A DNA stretch of 64,000 nt from Clavaria fumosa (GCA_951802425.1 OX637804.1:2542001-2606000), one strand, 5' to 3'. Shown: positions 21,195 to 33,074, numbered from the stretch's first letter. Numbers and translations are program-made. The notes: a model not told the origin generated them from the letters alone.

Positions 21195-22340
21195 AGGCAG
21201 TGCAAGCAGGGTGAGCAGGTGAGTGGGGCAATCATGGTTAGCAGTCAGCAGTGCAAGTGGGATGGGCAGGGTGGATGTCACAAGTGGGTTGAGCAGGGTA
21301 GGCAGTGCAAGTGAGGCAAGTGGGGTGGATGATGGAAGTGGTGAGAGTGACATGGATGGCACAAGCATGATTACTAGTGCAGTACAAGCAAGGTGAACAT
21401 GATAGACAGGTACTTACATTGAGGGGTAGGGTGACTTGCTGCCTGTGGACAATGGAGGTCTGAGATGAGTGGGGACAAGCAAGCACAGAGACTGGGAATT
21501 TTGTTTCCACATTTCATCAGTATTTCTTGTCCACATGGATGACATTGTTATGCCTTCCTGTCTCTACTACCAACTAAGGGCCTTCTTCTTCCATTCCATC
21601 TAGCATCCATTCAAGCCCTCCTCCATCTGAGGTGCTCCCTGTTGTCCCTAAAGCACCATCAGATAGTCACCCATGTACCAGCATACCATTGCCCTTGTAT
21701 GATTGTCTGCTCTCCTGTCTCTTCCCCAGTCTCTTCATTCAGCAATTGTGTCTCCCCCATTCTCCCCCATGTGTTGATAGCTGTGGGCCACACACATGCT
21801 TTCAAGCTTTGACACAAACTCAACTCATCACTTAACTGACTTTGTGAGATGGGGCATCCAGGACACCCACTTTGACATTCACATCTAGTCAACTTTGTGT
21901 GTCATTTGGGCATGACAGTCCTGGACACCCACCTTGAGGCACACATCCAGTCAACTTACTTTGTACATTATGAGAGATGTGGGTGTCCTGGTCCTCCTGG
22001 CATGGCTTACCTGTATCTGTATGATGTCCCAGCCTGCGTCACATTGGATCTTGGTAGGTATGTAGGACCTAGGTTTGGCATGCTAAGAGTGAGTAGCACA
22101 GGTGGTGTAAGTAGGATGGAGGGTGGACAGTGTGAGTGGAGTGAGTGGGTGGCACAGGCAAGGTGAGTAAGGCAAGTGGCACAAGTGAGGAGGTGCAAGT
22201 GAGGCAAGCCATGTGGTGTAGCACCAATGAGGTGAGTGGGTAGGCAGTGCAAGCAGGGTGGATGGCACAATGGGGCTGAGCAGCATGGGTGGCACCATTG
22301 GGACAAGTTTGGTGGACAGTGCATATTATCAGTCAATGAT
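21195..22340. repeat. GTG/GCAAG-rich low-complexity flank
   Basis: Short degenerate units of the type GTGCAAGTGGGGTGAG, with a unique-looking middle (21405-21970), make up this stretch. A diverged copy is at 52870-53699. Frames here are repeat translations. I see no gene. 22340-22423 is an unassigned spacer. Confidence 0.6.
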
Positions 22341-22423
22341 AAGTTAATATTTCCTTGTATTATTCATGACATGTCTGCTTGAGTAATGTATGTGTTTACT
22401 GTGCTCATGCTTGTCATACCTAG

Positions 22424-25400
22424 CTGTAAAACAAATGGCCAATGCAAGTTTGGCCACAAAATAAAAAACTGCAAAATGTGTTATAGGAACTTTGTAGACA
22501 TGTTCTATAGGTAAAACAATACAACTTTTGTATGGATCATGTCTCACCCCACTTGCTACTTCAAAAGATCCCCTGGTTTTCATTTTGGCCTCTTCCTAGT
22601 GTATCATTACAAAGAATAGCATATTGTACAATACGTAGGCATGGGAGGCCTATGAAACTTTGAGGAGACATTCTCTATAGTATATCAATGGTTTATGGCC
22701 ACTTACCTGATCCCCTAAGCTTCTACTTTCAAAGATCCCCTGAAAATGCCCAAAAAACTCATTTTCCCGGGATCTTTGGACCTGGACACTAAAACACTTA
22801 TGTAAAGCACCCACACCCTTTCCCTATACCCCCTCTAACCCCCCATACCATTCACTACCAAGTGGCCAATGCTCCACTTTCTGCTGACCCTTCTCTAACA
22901 TCTGGCCACAGCTGGCCACTGTAGTTTCGGAACCTGGGATCTTTGGAAGCATAAGGTATACCACACTCAAAACACCTGGAACCTAGTGTCAAATAGGTGC
23001 CCTAACCCCAGGAATATTTTCAGGATTTTTGAACCACTTATAGATTCCGGCCAATAGGCCACTTTGCCAAGACCCTGGCTGTAAAACAAATGGCCAATGC
23101 AAGTTTGGCCACATAATAAAAAACTGCAAAATGTGTTATAGGAACCTTGTAGACATGTTCTATAGGTAAAACAATACAACTTTTGTATGGATCATGTCTC
23201 ACCCCACTTGCTACTTCAAAAGATCCCCTGGTTTTCATTTTGGCCTCTTCCTAGTGTATCATTACAAAGAATAGCATATTGTACAATACATAGGCATGGG
23301 AGGCCTATGAAACTTTGAGGAGACATTCTCTATAGTATATCAATGGTTTATGGCCACTTACCTGATCCCCTAAGCTTCTACTTTCAAAGATCCCCTGAAA
23401 ATGCCCAAAAAACTCATTTTCCCGGGATCTTTGGACCTGGACACTAAAACACTTATGTAAAGCACCCACACCCTTTCCCTATACCCCCTCTAACCCCCCA
23501 TACCATTCACTACCAAGTGGCCAATGCTCCACTTTCTGCTGACCCTTCTCTAACATCTGGCCACAGCTGGCCACTGTAGTTTCGGAACCTGGGATCTTTG
23601 GAAGCATAAGGTATACCACACTCAAAACACCTGGAACCTAGTGTCAAATAGGTGCCCTAACCCCAGGAATATTTTCAGGATTTTTGAACCACTTATAGAT
23701 TCCGGCCAATAGGCCACTTTGCCAAGACCCTGGCTGTAAAACAAATGGCCAATGCAAGTTTGGCCACATAATAAAAAACTGCAAAATGTGTTATAGGAAC
23801 CTTGTAGACATGTTCTATAGGTAAAACAATACAACTTTTGTATGGATCATGTCTCACCCCACTTGCTACTTCAAAAGATCCCCTGGTTTTCATTTTGGCC
23901 TCTTCCTAGTGTATCATTACAAAGAATAGCATATTGTACAATACGTAGGCATGGGAGGCCTATGAAACTTTGAGGAGACATTCTCTATAGTATATCAATG
24001 GTTTATGGCCACTTACCTGATCCCCTAAGCTTCTACTTTCAAAGATCCCCTGAAAATGCCCAAAAAACTCATTTTCCCGGGATCTTTGGACCTGGACACT
24101 AAAACACTTATGTAAAGCACCCACACCCTTTCCCTATACCCCCTCTAACCCCCCATACCATTCACTACCAAGTGGCCAATGCTCCACTTTCTGCTGACCC
24201 TTCTCTAACATCTGGCCACAGCTGGCCACTGTAGTTTCGGAACCTGGGATCTTTGGAAGCATAAGGTATACCACACTCAAAACACCTGGAACCTAGTGTC
24301 AAATAGGTGCCCTAACCCCAGGAATATTTTCAGGATTTTTGAACCACTTATAGATTCCGGCCAATAGGCCACTTTGCCAAGACCCTGGCTGTAAAACAAA
24401 TGGCCAATGCAAGTTTGGCCACATAATAAAAAACTGCAAAATGTGTTATAGGAACCTTGTAGACATGTTCTATAGGTAAAACAATACAACTTTTGTATGG
24501 ATCATGTCTCACCCCACTTGCTACTTCAAAAGATCCCCTGGTTTTCATTTTGGCCTCTTCCTAGTGTATCATTACAAAGAATAGCATATTGTACAATACA
24601 TAGGCATGGGAGGCCTATGAAACTTTGAGGAGACATTCTCTATAGTATATCAATGGTTTATGGCCACTTACCTGATCCCCTAAGCTTCTACTTTCAAAGA
24701 TCCCCTGAAAATGCCCAAAAAACTCATTTTCCCGGGATCTTTGGACCTGGACACTAAAACACTTATGTAAAGCACCCACACCCTTTCCCTATACCCCCTC
24801 TAACCCCCCATACCATTCACTACCAAGTGGCCAATGCTCCACTTTCTGCTGACCCTTCTCTAACATCTGGCCACAGCTGGCCACTGTAGTTTCGGAACCT
24901 GGGATCTTTGGAAGCATAAGGTATACCACACTCAAAACACCTGGAACCTAGTGTCAAATAGGTGCCCTAACCCCAGGAATATTTTCAGGATTTTTGAACC
25001 ACTTATAGATTCCGGCCAATAGGCCACTTTGCCAAGACCCTGGCTGTAAAACAAATGGCCAATGCAAGTTTGGCCACATAATAAAAAACTGCAAAATGTG
25101 TTATAGGAACCTTGTAGACATGTTCTATAGGTAAAACAATACAACTTTTGTATGGATCATGTCTCACCCCACTTGCTACTTCAAAAGATCCCCTGGTTTT
25201 CATTTTGGCCTCTTCCTAGTGTATCATTACAAAGAATAGCATATTGTACAATACGTAGGCATGGGAGGCCTATGAAACTTTGAGGAGACATTCTCTATAG
25301 TATATCAATGGTTTATGGCCACTTACCTGATCCCCTAAGCTTCTACTTTCAAAGATCCCCTGAAAATGCCCAAAAAACTCATTTTCCCGGGATCTTTGGA

Positions 25401-25511
25401 CCTGGACACTAAAACACTTATGTAAAGCACCCACACCCTTTCCCTATACCCCCTCTAACCCCCCATACCATTCACTACCAAGTGGCCAATGCTCCACTTT
25501 CTGCTGACCCT
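22424..25511. repeat. 655-bp satellite, 4.7 tandem units
   Basis: Units start with CTGTAAAACAAATGGCC at 22424, 23079, 23734, 24389 and 25044, exactly 655 bp apart. The last unit is cut at 25511, where the duplicated block begins. Units 2-5 are virtually identical. One site alternates TACGTAGG (units 1, 3, 5) and TACATAGG (units 2, 4). Each unit contains several GGCCAAT words. There is no coding potential; the same short frames repeat in each unit. Confidence 0.95.
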
Positions 25512-26006
25512 TACCCACAACACTTGGCCAATGCAGCATTGGCCAACTTCTGTTAAATAATTTCCAATAATCACCAAAATATTCATATGCCTAGTTCCCA
25601 TTTTTGGCATCATCCTTTGTATGGAATCCACATCCCACTTTCCATCTGTTCCAAAGATCCCCATTATTCTTGATATTAAATGAGCATGGCACATTGGCTA
25701 TATCTCAGCAAACACTTCATATATTTTCATCAGACTTTGTGAGTAGATGCATACCTATGAGCAGTATCTTCAGTAATATTTATATGAATTTACATGATTC
25801 AATGTAAAGGGTAGAGTGGGTGTGCAGATGAAGCAGAAGTGTGAGCCAGGGTGAGAGTGAAGATGATTGTGAGAGTGACAGAGTAAATGGGGTGGGTGAG
25901 GGTGAGTAAGAGTGTTCATGAAGGTGAAGGTGAGGGGTGAAGGTGACTGAGAGTGGGGTTCAGGCTTCTTTTCTCATGACTGTGATGGTCCCTTGTCCTT
26001 CACAGG

Positions 26007-26128
26007 TGTAATACTTTCTATCCCTCAAATGAACTGGACTCAATGGTATATTGAGCTAGTAGTTCTATGTAGAGGGATCCACCCCTCTGTACAGTTGTGA
26101 CACAGTACATATATGTGAGTGGCCTGTC
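26007..26128 (-). mobile_element. Antisense element A-type LTR scrap (duplicate of 4231-4352)
   Basis: It is the same decayed fragment as at 4231, with one or two base differences (ATATATATGT against ACATATATGT). The stretch 26129-27029 contains only the duplicated spacer and its inverted repeats. Confidence 0.7.
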
Positions 26129-27029
26129 AGGACCCATTCATTTTCCCTTACCCAAGCAGACTCTACTGACACTTATGAACCTCCCAACAGCCTTCTACAA
26201 CCTTGCGAGCCCCTTTACACACTTCTGGAACCTGCAGTCCCCTTCCAGAAGCCTCTCCGACCTTCCCTGCTCTTACATGACACTCACAACCACCAGGCTG
26301 TACTTGCAATGCCCTTCCCTAACACACCTTATGCATACCTACCACCTGAACCCCATTGCACATCTGTTATGGATCTGGTACTGGGTGCAGTCAGAAATGA
26401 GTCACTGAGAATCAGGATGACTCAGACAGGTCCTCAATTCCTTATGCAATTGGCCTACAGGACTAGTAGACCCTCCAGTTCCATACCTTCCTGCTAACAG
26501 TATTGAAACCAACACTGCTAGCAAGGCATTGTTTTGGGCAGATATTATTATTAGTTAGTAACCTAAGTCACAACATCCCATGGGCTTAGCCATTGTACAG
26601 TAGAACAGCTTGTACCCTATACCAAGATATCTGTAACTTGCTCAATACTTACCGTGCCGAGGGAGTCGGCATAGGGCGGCTCGATCAAAGCCTGGGTACC
26701 CTTGGGTACCCAGATCACTTGACCAGACTAAGTCCTTAGTCAGCAATTACTAGATTTAGTTCAACTAGATTTAGTCCTTAGTTTAACTAAATTTGTCCTT
26801 AGCTCCTTGCTGGGCTAGACATAGGCTTAATCCTCTTGGGGGATGGTGTAATCGATAAGTGGGTATGTAATGATGCCTGCAACGTGAGGTTCCGTCAGCT
26901 ATTTATACTCAAATTTGCATATCTACTACATTTGGAAAGATTCAACATAGCCCCTTAACTAGTAATCCTAACATACCATTTAAGAACTCTAAATTAAGGA
27001 GAATTTGGTAGGTTTACATATCAGGCAGG

Positions 27030-27521
27030 TGTCACAACCCAACACACCCCACTATGGGCCGCCTGATGCACCCGCACACACCATGACTACTCCCGATGTA
27101 ATTCCACCGCCCGACTGCTGTCCCAAATCGACAATCAGCAATACCATGCGTGGGTCGAAATTCCAACATACTCCGCATGCTTCGCCATTGTTCAGCTGAC
27201 ATCAAGAAACTTGGGAAACAAGTGGAGTCAGTTTAGGACTTGCAGGGTGGTCACCAGATGAGTTAATGAAGGTCCCTTAACAATATTAGATTTGGGGATT
27301 TGGATACTGTGGCTGAAACATGTTTCTGGGCAATTCCTTGGTCTTTGTTTTATAACTTCTTCTTTGCAGATTTTCTCCTATGCTATCCTATTTTAGATAC
27401 CACTTACTATATAAACCCCAAGGTTGTAGTAGTTACTACAGCATACAACATAAACTCGATTACCCGCTTATGCACAAGGATCGCTGTCGAGAGCTGCCTC
27501 AGGTACTGGACTGGGCATCAC
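27030..27521 (+). mobile_element. Probable 5' LTR of element B, copy 2
   Basis: It is the duplicate of 5254-5745, starting TGTCACAACCC, with the TATA box TATATAA at about 27409-27415. The borders are as tentative as in copy 1. Confidence 0.4.
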
Positions 27522-27729
27522 ATAGTGGCCACCCTCTCATGTGGTCTCCAGGTCAAAACCCCCCCTTATGTTGTTCTGCTACCTCCCACCTCCTCCTGTT
27601 GTATCTGCGCCTCTTCCTGCCAATGCAGCTTGCATGCAGAATTCCCTCTCACCATCAGAATTACTGCTACACCCTCCCTCACTGTCGTTTACACTTGTAT
27701 TTTGGTGGAATTGACCTACTCTTGACAGT

Positions 27730-30163
27730 ATGTCGTATGCTGTGCCAAAGACACCCCAACCCAACCTGCCGAGGATGCGCTTGAGGTCCCATCGGGATGA
27801 AACAGTGCCACCTCAGGCCCCCTCGCCATCCATACACACCCGACCAACAACCTTTGGGTCCCCAGACCCCGGCCTCTGTGTCCACTTCGTTAGGGATGAT
27901 GCTCAGACCAGGTTTGGTTTCCTCGGGGAGCTCCAACCCCTTGGTCCCAGTAACCCTGTATCCTCCCGCTCCACCCACAATGCCTCCAAGCCCTACTCCA
28001 CTACCTCGACCCTCAGTCCCTGCTCTTGTGTTGAGATATACACTTACACCAGTACTACCCCCACTATCCCTACTCACAACTAACTACTCTGGAGTGCTAC
28101 CAGTGCTTCCTTTTCCGATACCCAGTGTCAACCCACCATCCTCAGCATGAGGGTCAAGATGTCTGCTGCTGCCAACCCCGAGCCTCCCGCCACAGTTGCC
28201 GCCACGAACTTTCGAGATTCCGGGGATTCCGCAAGGAATTCCACCGGCGGTACCTCCTGTGGTACCCATCGGAAATCTGCCCGCCGGTCTGCCATACTAC
28301 ATCTACTACCCAGCACCTGGAGACGACGGCCCCAAACTCAAGGAGCCTGACGTCTTCACGGGTAAGGACCCAGCATGGCTAACAATGTTCATCTTGCAGT
28401 GCATTACATGGTTTCTGGGGAAGCCACGGAAATTCGCTACTGATCGGGATCGTGTTCTATTCGCCACGTCGTATCTCCGAGATCAAGCAAATACCTGGTG
28501 GATGCCATACCTTGTCCAGCAACTGCCCCCCACAATGTTGGACAATTGGGATAACTTCACCATGGAATTATTTCTGGTATTCAGAAACCCCCCCACATAT
28601 GACTTCGAAGAGCGTGCTGCATAATTTGAAGATGCCCAACAATTCCCGCATCACAGAATACATCGTCACCTTCAATTCACATGCACCCTACACTGGATAC
28701 AATGACACCGTGCTCGCCAAGGCCTTTTACCAGGGGCTCGCCAACTGCATCAAAGACCTGTTTCAATACACGAGTCGAGAGCAGGAGTTCACCGGACTCC
28801 GTCAACAAGCTTTGGCCTTTGAGCAGCGGTACTGGCAATGCGAGGAAGAACAAGGCCGCTTTCTGACATCCATTGTAAGGACCATATGTGATCTAAACAC
28901 GGAAATATGACAGATACCGACTATCCGGATATTTTGCGATTTAAGGAAATTACATGCGATACGATCCGATAACGATCCGACACCGTCCGATAACGTCCAA
29001 TAGCATCCGATATATATCCGATATCGGACTCTCCAGTCTTCAATCCCCCGTGACGATCACAGCCCGCAGCTCTCACACACCGCCCACGCCTCTCTATTTC
29101 ACCTCTCCAGCACGGTCAGCGCTCGACATACACACTATTCCATTCCCATTCCTTTATTTCATATACCATACTGTAAATTTCATATTGTGATCCCTTTCAA
29201 CCATTCAATCGTTTAAACATTTCAAACCCTTTGCAGTACTTTGTCCATTGTTCCTAGTACCCCTTTGCTGTACCAGCCCCACTTTCCTTCAGTTTATGAG
29301 CAGTCCAGACATTTACTAGTTATCGGACATTTCATTCCTCTGAGCTACTCAATTCCCTTGTGATATAACTCCTTCATGTAACCCTTCATGCGACATGGCG
29401 CTGTTCCATATGTTTTCCGGACATTTCCGTACATTCCAATTTGCTGTACTTACAGAACTGTACTTAAGCACACTTCGGACTTCTCTGAAAGAGAGCTTTC
29501 TGGACCCCCTCTCTCTCTTAGAGATCTCCCCTAAGTTCACTTGTCATCGCGACTTTCGATTCGCTGGCCTCCGTCGTTACCGGCCCTTCGTCTTATCGCA
29601 CCACTTTTATCGGATTTTATCGGACACATAGCAGAATATCCCGGACATCGTATATTTCTGTTTCTCACACATTTTGAACTCATACTCCACATCCTCAAGG
29701 GTGTTTGGTGAATTTTTAACGCTTTACAGGAACCCCTGAAGAACTTGACTGTAATCAAGCAGTTGCAGCAAGAACCGTATTACGCATTACACCGTCCAAT
29801 ACAGAAAGCGACCTGGCGACTCATCGTGCGGAAATTTGTCAAACCTGATGAAAGACCGCAACGCGAAACCCGCCAACAACCAATCCTCAAACTGCCCTGC
29901 GCCCACTCCAGTAACCAACCCCATCATGACATCTGCTCCGGCCAAACCTGCCTCGACCCCTGTAACGAAGCCGAAGGAGGGAAAGATGGAGAAATCCACA
30001 CCTTGCAGACCACTCTCCACTGGGCTGCTGGACTTTGCTTATATTGCATGGGTCAAGGGCATTTCTCGAATACATGCCCGTTGATCCCCGCTAACTGCAA
30101 GTCTGCTGCCCGTGCCACCCTCACATTTACCATGACCGCAGCTGAGCCCTTGGCCAGCGACAA
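27730..30163 (+). pseudogene. gag of element B, copy 2 (split by a solo LTR)
   Basis: Gag parts lie at 27730-28869 and 29796-30163, separated by the solo LTR. This copy keeps the block AKAFYQGLANCIKDLF that is shortened in copy 1, has one 48-bp unit, and has seven Cs in the run near 28590. It still carries the TGA in the N-terminal half and a frame change after DFEERAA. The zinc knuckle C-L-Y-C-x4-H-x4-C is at about 30033-30075. Element A inserted just after it, at GACAA. Confidence 0.85.
28874..29791 (+). mobile_element. Solo LTR in B gag
   Basis: 918 bp, TGTAAGGACC...GCATTACA, flanked by CCAT (28870-28873) and CCGT (29792-29795). The uninterrupted copy 1 reads GACATCCGTCCAATAC, so the target duplication is 4 bp (CCGT) with one CG-to-CA change. 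It contains many CCGATA/TCCGAT words near its 5' end. A related LTR lies inverted at 61806-62712. Confidence 0.9.
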
Positions 30164-30390
30164 TGTAAGGCTATAGGCCTTTTCTATTCTTTTATTACAT
30201 AATATACATACCATAATAGTCTACTAGCATAGCCGCTTAGGCTATGCTTACCTCAGCAGCCCCTAGAGGGCCGCTCGCCTATATATATATCATGTCGCGA
30301 CTGTACAGAGAGGGTAGATCCCTCTACATAGAACTACCATACTCAATATACAGTTGAGTCCGGTTCTTTTGAGGGATAGAAAGTATTACA
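30164..30390 (+). mobile_element. 5' LTR of element A, with promoter
   Basis: TGTAAGGCTATAGG...AAGTATTACA. A TATA-like run at 30280-30291 lies about 100 bp before the LTR end and would drive the genomic RNA. Compared with the 3' LTR there are six differences in 227 bp, five of them at CpG sites. Confidence 0.92.
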
Positions 30391-30603
30391 ACTTTTTTGA
30401 ACCTTCAACACAACGAGTGTGGCTAGAAATGGGTTACACCCATATAGCCGCGCAGAAGAAGCACAACAGGAAGGGAGGAGAAACTCCTCCCTTGGTAGGA
30501 CCTCTGTGCGACACAGGCGTCACGCAGCCAGAGGGAATAGGACCCTCTGTCGAGCCCAGTGGTGAACCCCCGCTAAGGGCTGACGTGGCATCACCGGCCC
30601 CTG

Positions 30604-32127
30604 ATGACAGCGTTAGGTCCAAAACGCTGTCGACACGAGGAGGGCGCCACAACGCGCCAAGTCACTGGTGAGGCGCCATCGTTCGAGAAGGCCAGACCTT
30701 CAAAAGGAAAGGGCAGAGAGCCCTTAGAAACCCGTGAGAAGTGGCCGCGAGAGCGGTTAAGCTCGCGGGCTCCCTCCAATAGTGGAAATGAGCCCACAGC
30801 GATAGCGCGAGCTAACGCTGTAGCCGAGAGACTCTCGGACATTCAGGCGGAACTTTCCCGCCAGGATGAAGAGTTTGAGGCTCTTGTAAGGGCGATGAAA
30901 AATCGCCAAGCCACTATTCGGCAACGGCTAAGTGAGGAGGCTACCCACATCAGGCAGGTGTTGGACTCGCTAGATGAGCAGGGAACTGCGCTAGCGGCTC
31001 CCTTACGGCGGCAACGCCGTGATTCGTTGGAACCCGAAGGGGGGCCTGCCCCGCCGAGTCAGGCGCCAGCCGACCGCGAGGAAGGGTGGCGAAGGGAGAA
31101 CCGCGCGGACGGTTCTCAAACCCCTGGCGAACCAGGAATGGAGGGCGGCAGCCCTCGAGAAACAGCGGGGCTGGAGCCGCGGCTTATGTCGCGCTACCCA
31201 CAGCTGGGTCAGCGAGAGCCAACGGGCCGGATGGGCCCGTTTGGATGGATGGAACCACCCCAGAAGGAGCGGGAGATTACTCGGGAGGTGTCCCCGAGTT
31301 CTACAAACTACCAGAGCGATGTATTACATCACTACCTCGTGATGATACAAGATAAAACCTCGCTATTGCCTGAGGCAATAGCTGAGATTAGGGGGATTAA
31401 GATTGACCCCCCTGAGCTTTATGATGGACGAGACGACCTCGTCGTCTGGGAAAGGTGGCTCGATGGCCTCCTTAATTACTTCTACTTCTATAGAGTAGTC
31501 AGCCTGCAGTTGGAGCACCAACGCGTTATGCTAGCGGGGTCACGCTTAAGCGGAATAGCCGCTACTTGGTATACCCAAGAAGTAACGGGTCTATCCTGTG
31601 CTCCTCGAAGGTGGACCTTCGAGGAATTGATAACCGCTATGTTTAAGCAGTTCCTGACTGAGGTAACGGCCCAGAAGGCAGTGGATGCCTTCTATCAGGT
31701 GAAGTTTACAAAGGCGAAGGGCGCCTTGGGATTCTGGAACGAATTGGCCCAGGCGGCAGAGAGAATGCTCACCCCGCCTGATGCCGGTATGATGAAAAGG
31801 CAGTTCCTTAACGGACTGCCTAACGAGATGGTGGAGGCCATCTTCAAAACTCGAGCGATTAGCGTCGAGTTATCCTCGGTTGAGGATATTATCGACGCTA
31901 GTCGCCAAGTGGAAGCGACCCTCCACTACCTCCAGCAGCGGAGGGCAGTGCCTTCGGTAGGGAACCAGGCAGGTCCCAAAGGAAACCCGCCTACAGGCAG
32001 AGTGCCTGTGGGGCAGAGGTTTGTGAGACTGCGGCCGTATCGGCCGCACACAGACCGGAGGCCAGGGGAACCTGTTCCCCCACGGATCGACCGCGCGTCC
32101 AAACCGGAGGAAGCAAACCCCGGCTAG
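30604..32127 (+). CDS. Gag of element A
   Basis: 507 residues from an ATG at 30604, 213 nt after the LTR. The N-terminus is basic and low-complexity. A coiled coil spans about residues 65-125 (AERLSDIQAELSRQDEEFEA). The retrotransposon Gag core runs from about residue 262 (IKIDPPELYDGRDDLVVWE) to about 445. The zinc knuckle is not in this frame: it opens the next ORF in the -1 frame. In decayed copy 2 (50900-51625) core and knuckle share one frame because that copy has 13 more nt just upstream. Gag would build the particle. The TAG is at 32125-32127. Confidence 0.9.
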   Translation: MTALGPKRCRHEEGATTRQVTGEAPSFEKARPSKGKGREPLETREKWPRERLSSRAPSNSGNEPTAIARANAVAERLSDIQAELSRQDEEFEALVRAMKNRQATIRQRLSEEATHIRQVLDSLDEQGTALAAPLRRQRRDSLEPEGGPAPPSQAPADREEGWRRENRADGSQTPGEPGMEGGSPRETAGLEPRLMSRYPQLGQREPTGRMGPFGWMEPPQKEREITREVSPSSTNYQSDVLHHYLVMIQDKTSLLPEAIAEIRGIKIDPPELYDGRDDLVVWERWLDGLLNYFYFYRVVSLQLEHQRVMLAGSRLSGIAATWYTQEVTGLSCAPRRWTFEELITAMFKQFLTEVTAQKAVDAFYQVKFTKAKGALGFWNELAQAAERMLTPPDAGMMKRQFLNGLPNEMVEAIFKTRAISVELSSVEDIIDASRQVEATLHYLQQRRAVPSVGNQAGPKGNPPTGRVPVGQRFVRLRPYRPHTDRRPGEPVPPRIDRASKPEEANPG

Positions 32128-32143
32128 AACCGCCTAAGGCGGT
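32115..32143 (+). promoter_or_regulatory. Possible -1 frameshift site, element A gag-pro
   Basis: The heptamer A AAC CCC (32115-32121) is in X XXY YYZ phase with gag, followed by a 7-nt spacer containing the gag TAG, then a hairpin ACCGCC-TAA-GGCGGT (32129-32143). One base back leads into the protease frame, which has no ATG. The C in the Y positions is atypical, and copy 2 has a single continuous frame, so this is only a candidate. Confidence 0.4.
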
Positions 32144-33074
32144 GCCCAAGATTGGGGTACGAGGCGGAGAGGAGCGGAAAGCTCCTCTAACATGCTATAT
32201 GTGCAGGAAAGCAGGGCACTACGCGAATGTGTGCCCTCAGTCACAGCGAAAGCCAGAGGCTTTTAGGGGAAATGTAAGGAACTACGCCTTACAAGAGGAG
32301 CCGGGCGAGTCGGAGCCCGAGGAACCGCCAGAAACACCTGCGGTTGAAAGCGTGGAGCCGGAGGGTGAAGCCCTACCGGAGGAAGTCACGGAAGACGACT
32401 ACGCTGGTCGTGGGGACCAGTACGATTCAGACGAGCTCTTCATCCTTGAAGTGCTCGAGGAGGAGGCAGAAAGCGACCAGGTCGCTGGAATCCGGGAATT
32501 GGAAGAGGACGAGGTCCTCTACACGGCAGAAGTACGCGTCGGCCATGTCGATGACAGGCCATTTCGGGCACATGTCCGGAAGGAGCGGACGGGATCACGC
32601 CCGGTAGTGACAAGGGAGGCTAGGCAATGCCTCGCGGCCTACATCACCGTGAACGGTGTAAAAGCGTATACGCTTTTCGATTCTGGAAGTACCCCGGACC
32701 TGATGAGCCCGGACTTTGCCTGGGTGACGAAGGTACTGACCTTCCAACTGGATAATCCAGTTCCTATCCAACTCGGCTGTATCGGCAGCCGATCGACAAT
32801 CACATGCGGATGCCGCATAGTGGTAGATTTGGGAGGAATACTGGTGGAGGACCAGTATTTTGATATAGCGAACATCGATCGCTATGATATCATAGTCGGA
32901 ACGGCGTTCATGTATGACCGCTGTGTGATACTGGATGTGCACCGACGGGCAATCCGGATTGGCGAAGGGAAGGGGAAAACCCTTCAGGCGATGTTGCCCA
33001 GTGAGGAGACGGAAGCATTATGCGTCCGTATAACGGCTAAGAATGCGCCGAGGAAGGAAGCTCGAAAGAGCTGA
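32142..33074 (+). CDS. Zinc knuckle and aspartic protease of element A
   Basis: About 310 residues. The zinc knuckle C18-x2-C21-x4-H26-x4-C31 (CYMCRKAGHYANVC) is followed by an acidic linker (about 45-125) and a retropepsin domain with D180-S-G-S-T, then DIIVGTAFMYDRC. The nominal start is GTG at 32142, but the frame is open upstream, so it is probably reached from Gag. It ends with TGA (33072-33074) followed by CTA. The same TGA-CTA is present in both decayed copies. It would process the polyprotein. Confidence 0.88.
   Translation: MPKIGVRGGEERKAPLTCYMCRKAGHYANVCPQSQRKPEAFRGNVRNYALQEEPGESEPEEPPETPAVESVEPEGEALPEEVTEDDYAGRGDQYDSDELFILEVLEEEAESDQVAGIRELEEDEVLYTAEVRVGHVDDRPFRAHVRKERTGSRPVVTREARQCLAAYITVNGVKAYTLFDSGSTPDLMSPDFAWVTKVLTFQLDNPVPIQLGCIGSRSTITCGCRIVVDLGGILVEDQYFDIANIDRYDIIVGTAFMYDRCVILDVHRRAIRIGEGKGKTLQAMLPSEETEALCVRITAKNAPRKEARKS

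Larger units (their letters stand above)
15512..21972. repeat. Segmental duplication 2, copy 1 (partner 43266-53699)
   Basis: Starting at GTCAAGGCTGATCTTC, the two blocks share the copia remnant, a 3'-LTR-truncated element A in minus orientation and a right flank with GCAAGTGGG-type repeats ending near CAACTTACTTTGTACATT. Copy 1 has extra internal deletions: RNase H with the integrase N-terminus, and gag. Both blocks are CpG-poor, but CpG sites often decayed differently (CA in one, TG in the other). Confidence 0.85.

Noticed and set aside
22967..25203. Repeated 66-70-codon minus ORFs as a tandem gene family
   Set aside because: They are the same short frame recurring in each 655-bp satellite unit, with no start context or domain.
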